Assembly: GCA_948144175.1 (NCBI GenBank)
Contig: CANXME010001999.1
Location: 124,001-188,000 of the forward strand
DNA: 64,000 nt
Direction: 5' to 3'
Source of the DNA: Closterium sp. NIES-65
Taxonomy: Eukaryota > Streptophyta > Zygnematophyceae > Desmidiales > Closteriaceae
The position numbers and the translations under genes are program-made. This document shows, piece by piece, positions 40,148 through 51,344 of the stretch. The notes beneath the pieces were generated by a model that saw nothing but the letters and a program-made list of their open reading frames with translations, did no database searches and was not told the origin of the DNA. The stretch's first letter is position 1; each line of letters begins with the position of its first letter.

Positions 40148-42935
40148 TTATTTGTTCCCAACACTCCTCTTCGCTTCTGGAGTGTCGCTGATGGTGACGT
40201 GGCTTTGTCCAGTCAGCAGCATGCAGTACTCGAACTTCTGTTTTCCAAGTTTCTTGGTCAAGTAGTCGGCTGCCATCTCGGACGTGGGACAGTAGGATAG
40301 ATCGAGTTTCCCTTTCTCGATTTCGTCTTTCACGAAGAAGTATCGCACGGCGATATGCTTCGTTCTGTTCGCGAATCCGCTCTTGTTGGCGATGCGAATT
40401 GCGGATTGGTTGTCGCAGAACAAGGTGAAGCTGGGTAACTCGGCTAACTTTGCTTCTTCCAGCAGCTCGCGAAGGTAGAGTCCTTCCTTGGTGGCTGAGC
40501 AAAGGGCGATATATTCTGCTTCAGCTGAGGAGAGCGCAATTAGTTCCTGCTTGCTCGATTGCCAGGAAATAGGTCCGATAGGTTCTAGGCGATAGATGTA
40601 GCCAGTGCGAGAGCGCCTGTTATCTGAGTCGCCGGCGTGATCGGCATCGACATAGCCGATTAGTTTCGTCGGCGTAGTTGTGTCTTTGTAGTACGTCAGG
40701 CCGATCGTTGCGGTGCTCACGAAGTAGTGAAGAGCACGGTTGAGTTCTGCTAGGTGTTCTGCTTCAGGCCTCTTGAGATAGGTAGCGAGTTGGCTAGCGG
40801 AGTAGGACAGGTCTGGGCGGCAGGTGACGGCTGCGAAGAGCAGACAGCCCAGTTTTCGCTGGTAGTCGCGTATTCCGGCGGTCTTAAGTAGGACGGAGCT
40901 TCCTTTGCCGTTTCCTGCTGTGTAGCGGTATGGCGTGTCGATAGTAGCAGGTGTGAGTGCGAACCGTTTGGCGATGGTGTCGGCGTACTTCTCGGCGCTG
41001 AGATAGATAGCATTTTCTTCTTCGCGAATGTTGAGCCCGAGATACTGAGTGACGGTAGTGGAGACCGTGAGTGTGAGGTCCTTTTTCAGCTCCCCTTCGA
41101 ACCAGGTAGAGATGTCGTCGGTAGAGCCGATGTAGAGTAGATCGTCGACGTAGACAATGAGCAGGATGTAGTTGGCGCCTTTGGTGAGTCGATACATGCC
41201 TTGATCGTGAGGTAGTTGACGGAATCCGATGCGGATGAGGCGGGTGTGTAGGTGCTGTTGCCACAGTCGTGGGGCCTGTTTGATACCGTAAAGAGATTTT
41301 AGTAGTTGACAGACCTGATTGGGTTCCCCGTGAGTACCGTGAGGGAGCTCGACGAAGATTTTGGCGTCGACGGGTGCGTAGAGGAAAGCGTTAGCGACAT
41401 CGATTTGTCGCAGTTTCTTCTTCTTCATGGCGGCGATCGCAAGGAGGATTCGGAGAGAGGTGTGTCGGCTGACCGGGGCGAATGTCTCGGTGAAGTCCCG
41501 GCCTTGTTCCTGATCAAATCCTCGCACGACCCATCGTGCCTTGAACTTCTCGATTGTGCCATCTGCTTTCGTTTGATGCGGAAGACCCACTTCCCGGTAA
41601 GGATGGTCTTGTTTCTTGCTTTGCTTGCTGGAATGACTTTCCAGGTGTTGCGTTCCTCCAATGCTTTTAACTCTCTGTCCATGGCTTCACGCCATTTCTC
41701 CTTGTGTTCCGCCCCCAGAGCCTGTTGAACTGTCGCAGGCTCTTTAGGAAGAGAGGAGCCATGGACTGCGGTGACGAGGCCGAGAATCTGCAGTCCGGTC
41801 TGTGAGTAGCGGGGGAGTGTTGTGTCCTCGGGATAAGCTGCTTCATCTCCCGCTTCTGGGTCGGGTATGAAATTCGGTCCTACTCTTTCTGCTTCGTTGG
41901 TGTTGGCTGTTGCAGGTGTTACGTAACCATTGTCGGCGAAGTGATAGAAGACTTCGGCGTTGGCACTTTCGCGAGGATTTTCTTCGTCCATGGGGACGTT
42001 GACGGAGCAGAACGGGAGAGGTCCGGTTTCTTCAGATGTGTTATCGACGTTCTGCTCGTCCCAGTCTGCTTCGTCTGCTGCTGAGGCGAATGCTCGGTCA
42101 CCACGAAAGCCACCTGTGGGGTCCTGATTCTCGTGCAAGTTGGCGAGGTACGTCTGAAGGGTGAGGCGTTCGTAGAAGATCACATCACGTGCTGCTACTG
42201 TTTCTTTTGAGTGGACGTCAAAGATTTTCCACGCGTTGTAATTCTTTTCGATGCCGAGGTGTAGTCTCCACTGTGCGCGTTGTGAAAATCTTCCCGCTCG
42301 TGCCTCAGGGGGTCGGTACTGTACCACGCACCCAAAAACTCGTTACATTTTTGTGCTGCCCTGCTTCCCTGTCCACAGCAGATGCGGTGATGCGTTGTTC
42401 GGGAGTGAGGACGACGACATCAAGTTGTGCAGCATGACAGCGTGGTCCATTGCTGCAGGCCACTGGTGGTTGGGTAGTCGCATGCCACGTAACAGTTTGC
42501 GCATGCTGTTCTGCAGAGTCCTGTTCATTCGTTCTGCGACACCTTGCTGCTGATGGGCGTAGGGAAGGGAGAGGAGTTGCTTGATTCCTCTTTCCGCCAG
42601 GTACTGCTTGAAGCGCTGAGAGGTGTATTCTCCTCCTCCGTCTGACTGGAAGCTTTTCAGCTGTGCTCCCGACTCTCGTTCTGCTACTGGTAGCCAGGCG
42701 GCGAACGCTGCGAGTGCCATGTCGCGGCTTGGTAGGTTTAGATGCCAGACATATCGAGTGGCGGCGTCGATGAAGGTAATCGTATAGTTGTAGGTGACTT
42801 GTCCTGGTTTGCGATTGTAGAGGATGTCGCTGTACACCTTCTCGAGTGGTGCGTACGCCGGTGCGCTCGGGTTGTGATGAGGAGCGAACGGTCGATGTGG
42901 TAAGTCAGCTTCGGGGCAGGTAAGACAAGTCCCCC
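40148..42935 (-). pseudogene. Copia-2 integrase, reverse transcriptase and RNase H, with a nonsense codon and a frameshift
   Basis: Integrase (FQSDGGGEYTSQRF, AERMNRTLQN) runs from about 42930; a TAA at 42343-42345 replaces a Leu codon present in Copia-1. The frame continues through the RT N-terminus to about 41575, where one base is missing, and resumes as 41590-40148 with YVDDLLYIG and the RNase H motif SSAEAEYIALCSATKEG. Not functional as read. Confidence 0.9.
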
Positions 42936-42939
42936 GCCA

Positions 42940-43843
42940 CCACCTCCACCGCCACCCCCACTCCCCCCGCCGCCCCCACCTCCTCCGCTACCGCCCCCGC
43001 TAGCTCCACCCGCTCCCTTGCCCCCCTTGCCCTTGCCAGAGCGGCGTCTACCACTGGGGGCAGACGCCGCACCGACCGACTCTAGACCAACGAGGTCGGC
43101 CGCAGCAGCAGAGGCGACAGAGGGTAACAGGGGGGAAGGAGAACACCCCTCAAAGATGGGGGTGCGGGGGTCACCACGAGAGGCCCCTATAGCGACGATG
43201 CTCTTCTCGGCCGGTAGCAGGGACTTCTCGAGGAGGTCGACAGTGAGGGTGGTGGGACAGACAGAGAGAAAGTGGTCCCTAACAGCACGAAGGGACTCAG
43301 GGAGACGGGTGACTAGAAAGTAGAGGGTGATGTACATGGGAGGGGGGTTTTCGGCGCAGAAGGCAGCAGGAAGCGCAGCTCGGTAGCGAGTGTCACTAGC
43401 GCGAAGGTGGGTAAAGAGGTCAGCGACTGTAGGAAAGGCAGCAAGGTCAGGGAAGAGGTACGGTAGCATGAGGCGGCTCAGTGTAGCAGAGGAAGGGGAG
43501 GAGTAGCGCGCAACTACAGCGTCGTACAAGGCCTGAGCGGTCTTGCACTGACTAAAGTGGGCGCGCTCGGAGGAAGGGAGGTGGCGACGCACAGCAAGAC
43601 GTGCAGCAGCATCGCGTGAGGCCTACTTGGAGCGCACAGTGGGGTCAGCATCAGCAAGAGGGGCAGGTACAGCGCCAGAGACAAAGTCAAAGAGAGAAAC
43701 TTCATCTACTGTATCGCAGAGCAAGTACAGCTGCAGGTCCTCGACCCAGACCGCAAAGTCAATGGCGCGACCCTCAGCGTCAAAAGCCAGGACACTAGGG
43801 GTGGCCATGATAGCAGCTGACAGTCTCACCGGACAGGAAGGGT
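42940..43843 (-). pseudogene. Gag (capsid) gene of the nested copia element, 3' truncated, one in-frame TAG
   Basis: The copia gag begins near 43808 (MATPSVLAFDAEGRAIDF) and contains WVEDLQLYLLCD, FSQCKTAQALYDAVVARYSS and LPESLRAVRDHFLSVCP. It then runs into a basic GRRRSGKGKGGKGAGGASGG segment and a poly-Gly tract before the fusion point. A TAG at 43623-43625 splits the frame. This is the capsid domain that Copia-3 and Copia-4 lack. Confidence 0.8.
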
Positions 43844-43934
43844 CGGGTCGCTCAGCAGCACAGCAACACAGCAGCACACCAACGCTGAGTGGCCCAGGAT
43901 CAGTAGCAGCTCCACAGGAGCAGGAGCTCGGCAC

Positions 43935-44770
43935 CTCAGACGGCTCGGGCGGCTCGGGCGGCTCGGGCGGCTCGGGCGGCTCGGGCGGCTCGGGCGGCTA
44001 GGGCGGCTCGGGCACGCAGCAGCACGGGCGGCGCGGGCGGCTCTGCTGCTCGGGCGGCTCGTGCGGCTCGGGTGACGCTGGGGCTCACGGGCGGCGTGGG
44101 CGTCGTGGCGGGCGGCTCACGGGCAGCTCGCGGGCGGCTGCACGGGCGGCTGGGGCGGCGCACGGGCGGCTCGTGGAGTTGCTGCACGGACGGCTGCACG
44201 GGCCGCTGCACGGGCGGTTGCACGGGCGGCGCACGGACGGCTCACGGGCGGCTGCACGGGTGGCGCGTCGGGCGGCAGCACGAGCGGTTGCACGGGCGGC
44301 TGCACGGGCGGTTCACGGGCGGCTGCACGGACGGCTGTACGGGCGGCTGCACGGGCGGCGCGTCGGGCTGCTAAGGGCGACGCGCGGGCAGCCCACGGGC
44401 GGCTAGCGGGCGTCAGGCGGCGCGCAGGCGACAGGCGGCTAGTGGGCGCCGGGCGGCTAGCGGGCGTCGGGCGGCTAGCGGGCGTCGGGCGGCTAGCGGG
44501 CGTCGGGCGGCTGGCGCGTCGGGCGGCTAGCTCACGGGCGGCCCTGGGTGGCGCACGGGCGGCTCTGGGCAGCGTGCGGGCGCTAGGGCGGGAAGGCGCT
44601 AGGGCGGGCAGCGGGTCGGGAGAGCGCTAGGGCGCAAGGGCGGGCAGCGCGCGGGCGCTAGGGCGCTAGGGCGCGAGGGCGGGCAGCGGGGCGCGGGCGC
44701 TAAGGCGGCGCTCGGGCTGCTAGGGCGGGCGGCGCGCTAAGGCGGCGCTCGGGCCGTAGGGCAAATCGAA
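43935..44770. repeat. GC-rich tandem leader repeats of the nested copia element
   Basis: About 830 bp of GGGCGGCTCGGGCGGCT- and CACGGGCGGCTG-type short repeats between the primer site and gag. Multiple open frames on both strands are composition artefacts. Confidence 0.9.
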
Positions 44771-45064
44771 AAAAAAAAAGGGAGAGCAAGGGCCCGGAGC
44801 GCGCTCCGGGCAGAAAAAAAAATTCGATGTGGTGGGCCCTAAGCACAGTTCCCACGGGGGAACCTGCTCGATACCATGAGAAAGTTAGAACGAGAATGAA
44901 ATGACTATGAACGAAGTGAGTACAAATAGGAAACCCTAGTTGGGTTGTACCCCCTATGGGATACCCCACTATAGCCTACACACATAAGTAAGCTATAATA
45001 TTCTGACACAGAGTGCCGCTTCGGAGATTCTTCTGTGTGCTCGTAATATGGCGCGAGTGGAGCG

Positions 45065-45969
45065 CTAGTGAGGGCCGAGACCGCCGATGACGACCGTGAC
45101 GAAGGCGTCTTCTGAAATTGAACCTCCACATCGAAGGAGCCTGTCGCGCAGCTCGCGGCAGCGACTGATATACTCCATGCCTTTTTCGCCTGGCTTCATT
45201 TCGATTGTTGTTAGCTGCGCCATTAACCGGCTTTGGTTTACACTGTCTGTTGCTTGATACAGGTTCTTCAGGTGGTTGTACGCGAGCTCCGCGGAGTTGC
45301 CGTAGCCTCGGTAAGGCCTGATGTTCTGCTGTTGGGCCGGGGTAATGTTCCTCAATAGTACATCATTGATTGATAAGTATGCTGCTGCTTCTCATACTGT
45401 GTGCCGTTTGTTGGATATGGCAGGGACCCGTCGAAGAAGCCAAGGATTTGCGCTCCTTCCATCATCAGCTCGAATTCGAAAAACCAGGTGAAGAAGTCTT
45501 TTCCGTCAAAGGGCTTTGTCGTTTGCAGCTTTAAAACGTGCCCGAATTGCGACTGAACTTGTAATGCGTCCAGTGCTCTCTCTTGTCCCGGTGCAGGTTG
45601 TGGTTGCGGCATAAAGCTGACGGAGCCACGCTGGGGCTCGTACGGAGCAAAGGTGGGTTGTTGATGTTGATTCCCGCGCGCGTAGGATGAGCCATCGAGA
45701 CTCGTAGGCGTCACGTTGTTGTTGTTGTTGCTGTTGTTTGATTGCGCAGGTGCTCCTTGCTGGTGCTGCTCGTAGAAGGACATGAAGGAGAAAATTTTCT
45801 CCATCATGCTTGGATCGAAGCCCGCGCCTTGGTTTGCGGGTGTTTCCGTAGACCCAGCTGCTGGTCTCGTCGTTGTCCCCTCCTCTGTCAGTAGGCCAGA
45901 GGCAGGTGGTGGAGTAGGGGTAGTACCGGGAGAGCCGTTGGAGGAGCTCCTCTCCTTTCTAGCAGACAT
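45065..45969 (-). pseudogene. Copia-2 gag with an internal deletion
   Basis: Starts MSARKERSS. The gag fold (KPFDGKDFFTWFFEFELMME) is intact until about 45362, where about 10 bases present in Copia-1 are missing and the frame breaks. It continues from 45355 (NITPAQQQNIRPY, RELRDRLLRCGGSISEDAF) and stops at the insertion of the nested element. Confidence 0.85.
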
Positions 45970-46457
45970 GTCTTCTTTTGATGTACTGAGTGTTGAATAA
46001 TGAATTTTAACTCTAACTGCTCTCATACCATGTTGGGCTGAAACGCCCTAGGATCTTTGTAGAGTTAAAGTCTGAGTAGATGTTGTAATAGCGGAAACGT
46101 TGAATAAAGCTCTTGAACCACCTTGCGCTAGTATGTGAGGGCAAAGTAAGTTGATAAAAGCAAAGAAATACAAGAATATAAATAGATGAGTACAAAGGAT
46201 ATGAAGAGACATTATAACTAATTTTACTGTTGCGGTTCGATACAGTGCGACTCGGGCAACTGCTCAATGTCGAGTCAGTTGTTTGTCCTTGCTGTCGCGC
46301 TGCGTCAGGTCAAAGGTCGCTGCCCTTTGACTTTCCCGTAACCTCCGACGGTTACGTTAACCTCGTTGGTTGACTCGCGCTGTTTCGACTTGAGCTGCTT
46401 CGTTTTGTGTCTTGAGTACTGACACGACAGAGGCGCTTAACTTATTTGTTCCCAACA

Positions 46458-46495
46458 TCTGGTAACGTATCTGGTACCGTATCTGGTACCACCAA
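46458..46495. repeat. 12-bp satellite, right segment
   Basis: The last three or so units of GGTACCGTATCT after Copia-2. Confidence 0.9.
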
Positions 46496-47039
46496 TACAG
46501 AACATAACCTGTAGAGGCCAATGTAGTGCAAAGGGGCTACCAGATATTTTGGTACCAAGGTAAAGAGCTTCCATCCACTCCTTGACCCCCAAGGAGCTTG
46601 GAAATTAGAATGGAGGAGCTTGTTGCAGATATGCCGTAATAAATAACGTTTTGTCCAGAGGATTATTGTTTCTGGGGCTAGAAAAATTGTGTAACTTGTA
46701 CGTAAGTAGCAGCTTCTATAATGAACCCCTACAGTTTCCCTTCCCAGCTAGCCTGAGACACCAGGGCATGTTTCGATGCCATAACCCACAGCCAGGGAAG
46801 ACCAACCTCTACTCCAGCCCAGCCTCTGCTAGAGCCCACAGCTTGTGGCCCTAGGCCCCCACCCACCGCCCTTCCTTCCAACCCCTCCTACACACGCAGC
46901 CACGCACATGCTGATAATCATTCAGACTTTTTTCAGTTAACATTGCAATCATCCAACAAGCAGCCCAAGACTTTTTTCAGCTTCCTGCATGCCCCTGCAC
47001 CTCCGCACCATCTTCTTCCCACGCTTTTTACTGAACAGC
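46496..47039. other. Intergenic
   Basis: No gene or clear repeat seen; distal flank of the P450 3' end. Confidence 0.5.
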
Positions 47040-47510
47040 CAGCCTGCAGGCTGAACCCCCTTCCACTCACAGCGTGGCCAGCTCGCTCCTCTCCACCAGG
47101 CATCACCGCTCCCAACCCATCCAGTCCCACTCCATCCACACGACTCCACCAGTGGCTTGAGCCCTACTTCCTGCTCCCCCTCTTTCCCATTCCCCATGCT
47201 TCAATTGCCTGCCTGCCATCCCCTCCCACTGACAGCGACTCACAGGCCTCGAGGGGCGCACCATCCTCTTGGGCAGCCACAGACATCTCCACCACGCATC
47301 ACCGCCCTCAACCCATCCAATGCAACAACAAACCCTGCTCTTCAACCAACCAGTGGCCTAAAAGCCCTACTTCCTGCTCCCCCTCTTTCCCACTCCCTAT
47401 GCTTCAATCGCCCGCCTGTCATCCCCTCCCACTCGCAGGGAAGCACGGGCCTTCAAAGGCTGCACCATCCTCATCGCCAACCCGTAGCTCTCCACCGCAG
47501 ACAACCGCTC
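47040..47510 (-). repeat. Echoes of the P450 terminal coding sequence beyond its stop
   Basis: Copies near 47343-47500 and 47160-47280, with a weaker one near 47040-47105, repeat the last 120 or so bases of the P450 gene (coding RMVQPLKARASLRVGEDGRR and the stop) at about 185-bp spacing. Divergence grows with distance. Confidence 0.88.
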
Positions 47511-47530
47511 TAAACTCATCCAATCGAATC

Positions 47531-48557
47531 CTACTTCCTGCTTCCCCTCTTCCCCACTCCCCACGCTTCAATCGCCCGTCTCCCATCCTCTCCCACTCGC
47601 AGTGATGCACGGGCCTTCAGAGGTTGCACCATCCTCATTGCAAGCCCATACCTCTCCTTCAAATCCACCTTGTTACAATCTCCCCCGTTATATCCACTCC
47701 CGTTACAGTCACTCTTATAAGAGCCTGTAACAGGCGCTTCCCAGTTGAAGGCGTGCACGAGCCGACCCAGCATGATGGTAACCAGCTGGTGCCCGAGCCT
47801 CTGCCCGACACACATTCGCCTGCCCGAACCAAACGGCAGCAGGCGGAAATCAAATCCTCTCATATCCACCTCCTCCCCCACTATCCGCTTCACACCCTCC
47901 CCTGTTCCGCTCTCGGGCAGCTCGAAAACTTCTCCGGGCAGGAACCGCTCCGGCACGAACCTGTCAGGCTCGGGCCAGAGGCTCGGGTCGCGCGAAATAG
48001 ACCACACATTAACTAGCACCATAGTCCCTGCAGGAACCCTGTACCTGCCGCTACAGAGATCTACAGGGCCAGTGGTACTATGGGCGATCAGGAACGCGCC
48101 TGGAGGGTGCATGCGAAGCATCTCTTTCACGACTGCCTGGAGATAGGGTAACCGCATGAGCAACGCTTCGCCCCCCGTCTGCTCCCACGCCGCCTCGAGA
48201 TCCGATTGCGATTTGATCTTATCCGATTCGTGATCTCTGTGCCACTGTTCTAGCGCGCCGTCTATCTCCGCTTGTAGCCGCTTCATTGCATCTGGCCGGT
48301 TAACTAGTTCCGATAAAGCCCACTCTGTGCTAACCGCTGCAGTGTCTGTACCCGCTACAAGCAGATCCTGTAGCAGCGAAGTGATCTCCACGTCATCTAC
48401 CACCAAGCCAGACCCAGCCGCCGCCGCTGCTCCTGCCGCTACCGCTGCAGCAACAGGGGTTTTACCAACCCCGAACCCAGAACCCCCGTTCACGGAACCA
48501 TTTACACCTTTAGATTCTTCCTTGGCATCAGCGCTGGCACTGCCATTCATCTGCTTT

Positions 48558-48628
<71 letters not shown>

Positions 48629-49906
48629 TTGTTGCTGCTGCTGTTTCTGCAGCATCAGAAGCACATCTAAAAAGTCCCTCTCCGGATCTTCCGGATTCTC
48701 TAAAGGTGCGAACGTGGAAGCATCTTCCATCACCCCGCGCCTCTGCTCACCCTCGCTACCCGTCCCTTCCGTCCCCTCCCCCTCCCCTTCCGCCGCCGCC
48801 GCCGCCGCCGCTTCCGCTGCCGCCGCTTCCGCCTCTTTCGCGCGCTTCCCCTCCTCCTCTCTCCGCATCCTGCGGTGGTCGTCCAGCACTCCCCGGAAGA
48901 ATTTCTGAAGCTTCGGCGCAAGTACGCGGCACTTGCCTGTCAGCCCGCCGGTCCACTTGTCGAACCAATCCCATTCCGCCACGTGGTCGACGTAGTTGAA
49001 CGGCCCTAGGAGCCCCGCGATCTTAAAGATCACGGAGTTAACCTCGTCTGCGAGAGCGTCCGGCTTTCCCGGGCGGCTGAACTGGTACCGCCGCCCGCAG
49101 CTCATGCGGAGAATATTGTTCAGAGACACCCGCGCTAGATGCGGGCGGATCTCGACTTCCGCCCACGCGGAACCCTCCGCTTCCCCCGCCGCTTTTTCCG
49201 CCGCAGCGATCTCATCGACCACCGCAGCCACCATCCCCTCCGCCTCGTCCGCCCGCACTCCGCGCCAAGCCGCGATGCGCTCCGCCGTGAATAGGTGGCT
49301 CGTCGCGAGCTTCCGTCGATGCACGAAAGGCGGCCCGTACGGCGCGAACACGAGATCGCGCGGTCCGTGAGTTAATAACGCGGACGTGATCGCCGCCGGC
49401 CGCGATGCGCATGCCATGTCAGCATCCCGCAAAACCTGGCGCGCTGCGGCTGGAGAGGAGAGGACGACCGTTGGGGTTCGGCCGAGACGCATCCCCATTA
49501 CTGGACCGTAGATCTCCGCGAGATCCGTGATCCGACGGTGCGGATCGCCATCGCGGAGGATGTCAGGCAGACTGCCGAAGAACGGCAAACCCCAGGGACC
49601 TGGAGGGAACTTTCCGCGAAGCCACAGCACCCAGGTGGACGACCAGATCGCGGACGATCCGGTTACCAGTTTCGCCTCGCCCTCGCCGGCTTTCGCACCC
49701 TTTCGCTTACGACTGGAGGATGACGTGGAAAAGAAGAGGAGAGATATGGCTGGGATAAACCCGAGTAGGAGGAGGAGGAGAGTAGGGAGGATGGGGACGG
49801 AGAGAGTGTGAGGGCTGGGGGACCAGGGAAGGTCGATGTGACCCCATGAAAGCAGTGATTGCGCGTTGGGCCGAGGGATAGCCCAGGTAATGCCTCCCCA
49901 ACCCAT
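47531..49906 (-). CDS. A-type (CYP71-clan) cytochrome P450 with polyglutamine insert
   Basis: Single exon, about 791 residues against roughly 500-530 for the clan. Residues 38-60 form a membrane anchor, followed by the hinge FPPGPWGLPFFGSLPD (about 100). Conserved parts: I-helix AGTDTAA (about 520), K-helix KEMLR (about 596), PERF (about 654) and the haem loop FGSGRRMCVG with ligand Cys (about 693). It should be an ER-anchored haem monooxygenase working with a P450 reductase. The family is unresolved; some stretches recall CYP703 (HPPGAFLIAHSTTG), but no substrate can be assigned. Between the helical core and helix I lie about 150 extra residues: Glu/Ala-rich (350-390), polyglutamine (422-453, CAG/CAA codons) and Ala/Gly (485-500). 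The stop is TAG, and the last 120 bases are copied downstream. Confidence 0.9.
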
Positions 49907-50988
49907 CCTGTGGCCTGGTCGTCTAGATGATGCTGCTGGCGGACTGTGATTTCAAATAGGGCGACACGAGACTAGGTAGAGAAGCTGGTTTACAGGTAAA
50001 CCGGACGTTGGTTGAGCTAGTGAAACAAAATGCGTTCTTTGCCAGGAGAAGCGTGATCGAGATGGGCGTTCATAAAAGCATTATGCCACACCCGGGGCAG
50101 GACGGGACTAGAAAAGTCTCGAAGCGGAATGCTCCAGTCCAGGGCTAGTAAGAGACGACGCAAACAGCTGAACAAGCTGCTAAACAAGCTGTTCCGACCT
50201 GTTAGGCTGAACCGTGATAATTTCATCATCCATGGCCACACGTTGGAGATGGGGAAAATAAAGCCCGGCTGTTGGGACAGGGGCTAGTAACTTTGTAACC
50301 ATCCGACTTTTTTGCATTGTGAGAGTTTGAGAGATGGATCTGCTGTTGCGAAAGAATGGATGTGACAGTCAGGCCAAGAAGCGACAATGACGAAACTGTG
50401 CGAACTACTGAGATGTGTCAGAAACGCGCTGCGAAGTTACAGAGAGCAGTTGTTTCTCCCCTTCGCCAGAATGTCATGCGGAATCCCGTGCCACACCAGA
50501 TCAGTCAATCCGAGTCAGAATTCCAGGGCGACGAGATGAGGTGACCCCTCGGCAGTTTCGGAGGGGAAGCTCGTGACTCCCGATGACGTAAGAGCCGCTG
50601 GATTAGATGAGGATGCTTCACACAACCTGGTCCACGTGTAAAGAGCATCCAGCCTACAGTTTGACGTGGACATGGATTCGATGCCACAGGAACAGCCATT
50701 CATTATTATCAGAGGACCACAAACACACCTCCCATACACTCACGATAGGTACTCACCACCTAAACGCCTATCACGAAAACCTATTCTAAGTAAGGCCTGC
50801 GATGCAATGTCATAGATAGCATGCAACAATGCGTGAGATGATAATATAATAAATATTTTGATTCCTTATTTCAGCCAAGATGACATGATGAAAAAAAAAA
50901 CAAGATTTGGTGACAAAACGATTATTGTGCAGTCTAACAGAAAGTAGCTGTGCCTCCATATATACATGAATGCAATGTAGTTACTAAT
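49907..50988. other. P450 upstream region to gypsy LTR
   Basis: No supported gene. The P450 promoter should lie just right of 49906. Short open frames near 50.0-50.8 kb have no recognisable domain. Confidence 0.5.
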
Positions 50989-51315
50989 TGTTACGGGTGC
51001 AATGAATCGAGGTAGCGAGAATTGCACTAAGGTGTCAAACGAGTACAAAATGTGAGCGAAGGCATGAGCGAACATTTATACGCGAAACATGCAAAACGGT
51101 AACGCGGTGCGTGCGAGCTTGCTAGTGCTACGCTGGAGCGAGGCTCGGGCTAGTCCCGAAGCGTAGGCCGATACGGCCATGCCAGCAGTGCGAGGTTTGG
51201 CAAAACAGTGCGCGCGAAGTCGGCGAAGTTCCGTTAGCAGTAACGGGCGAACAATCGGCTGTTGCTGTACGCGATGTAGGCGGCTCCGTAAGGAATGCCG
51301 AGAAAATTCCTTACA
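50989..51315 (-). repeat. Probable 3' LTR of the gypsy element
   Basis: Bounded by imperfect inverted ends TGTAAGG and CCGTAACA, with the polypurine tract immediately upstream. The left boundary is inferred because the partner LTR is outside the window. Confidence 0.6.
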
Positions 51316-51344
51316 CTACCCCCCCCCTTAAGAAGCCCCCTCCG

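Larger units (their letters stand above)
42935..45008 (-). mobile_element. Truncated copia element (132-bp LTR family) nested in Copia-2
   Basis: A 132-bp 5' LTR (45008-44877, TGTCAG...TTTCTCA) is followed by primer site TGGTATCGAGC, a GC-rich leader and a gag gene. The LTR length and layout match Copia-3/4. There is no 3' LTR: sequence passes directly from gag into Copia-2 integrase near 42935. A deletion therefore removed the nested pol and 3' LTR together with the middle of Copia-2. Confidence 0.85.
39737..46457 (-). mobile_element. Ty1/copia retrotransposon Copia-2, related to Copia-1, decayed and rearranged
   Basis: LTRs of 427 bp at 39737-40163 and 46031-46457 (TGTTGGGCTGAAACGCCC...TTCCCAACA) with about five visible differences. 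Target duplication TCTGG (39732-39736 and 46458-46462) is the same as for Copia-1. The primer site is again TGGTATGAGAGC. Internal coding matches Copia-1, but the stretch from the end of gag through protease to the GAG-preintegrase domain has been replaced by part of another element (about 42935-45008). Confidence 0.95.

Noticed and set aside
44072..44630. Cys/Gly- and Arg-rich ORFs on both strands
   Set aside because: Composition artefacts of the GC-rich copia leader.
47531..49906. Assignment of the P450 to CYP78A or CYP703
   Set aside because: Clan-level motifs are clear, but no stretch is diagnostic of one family without an alignment.
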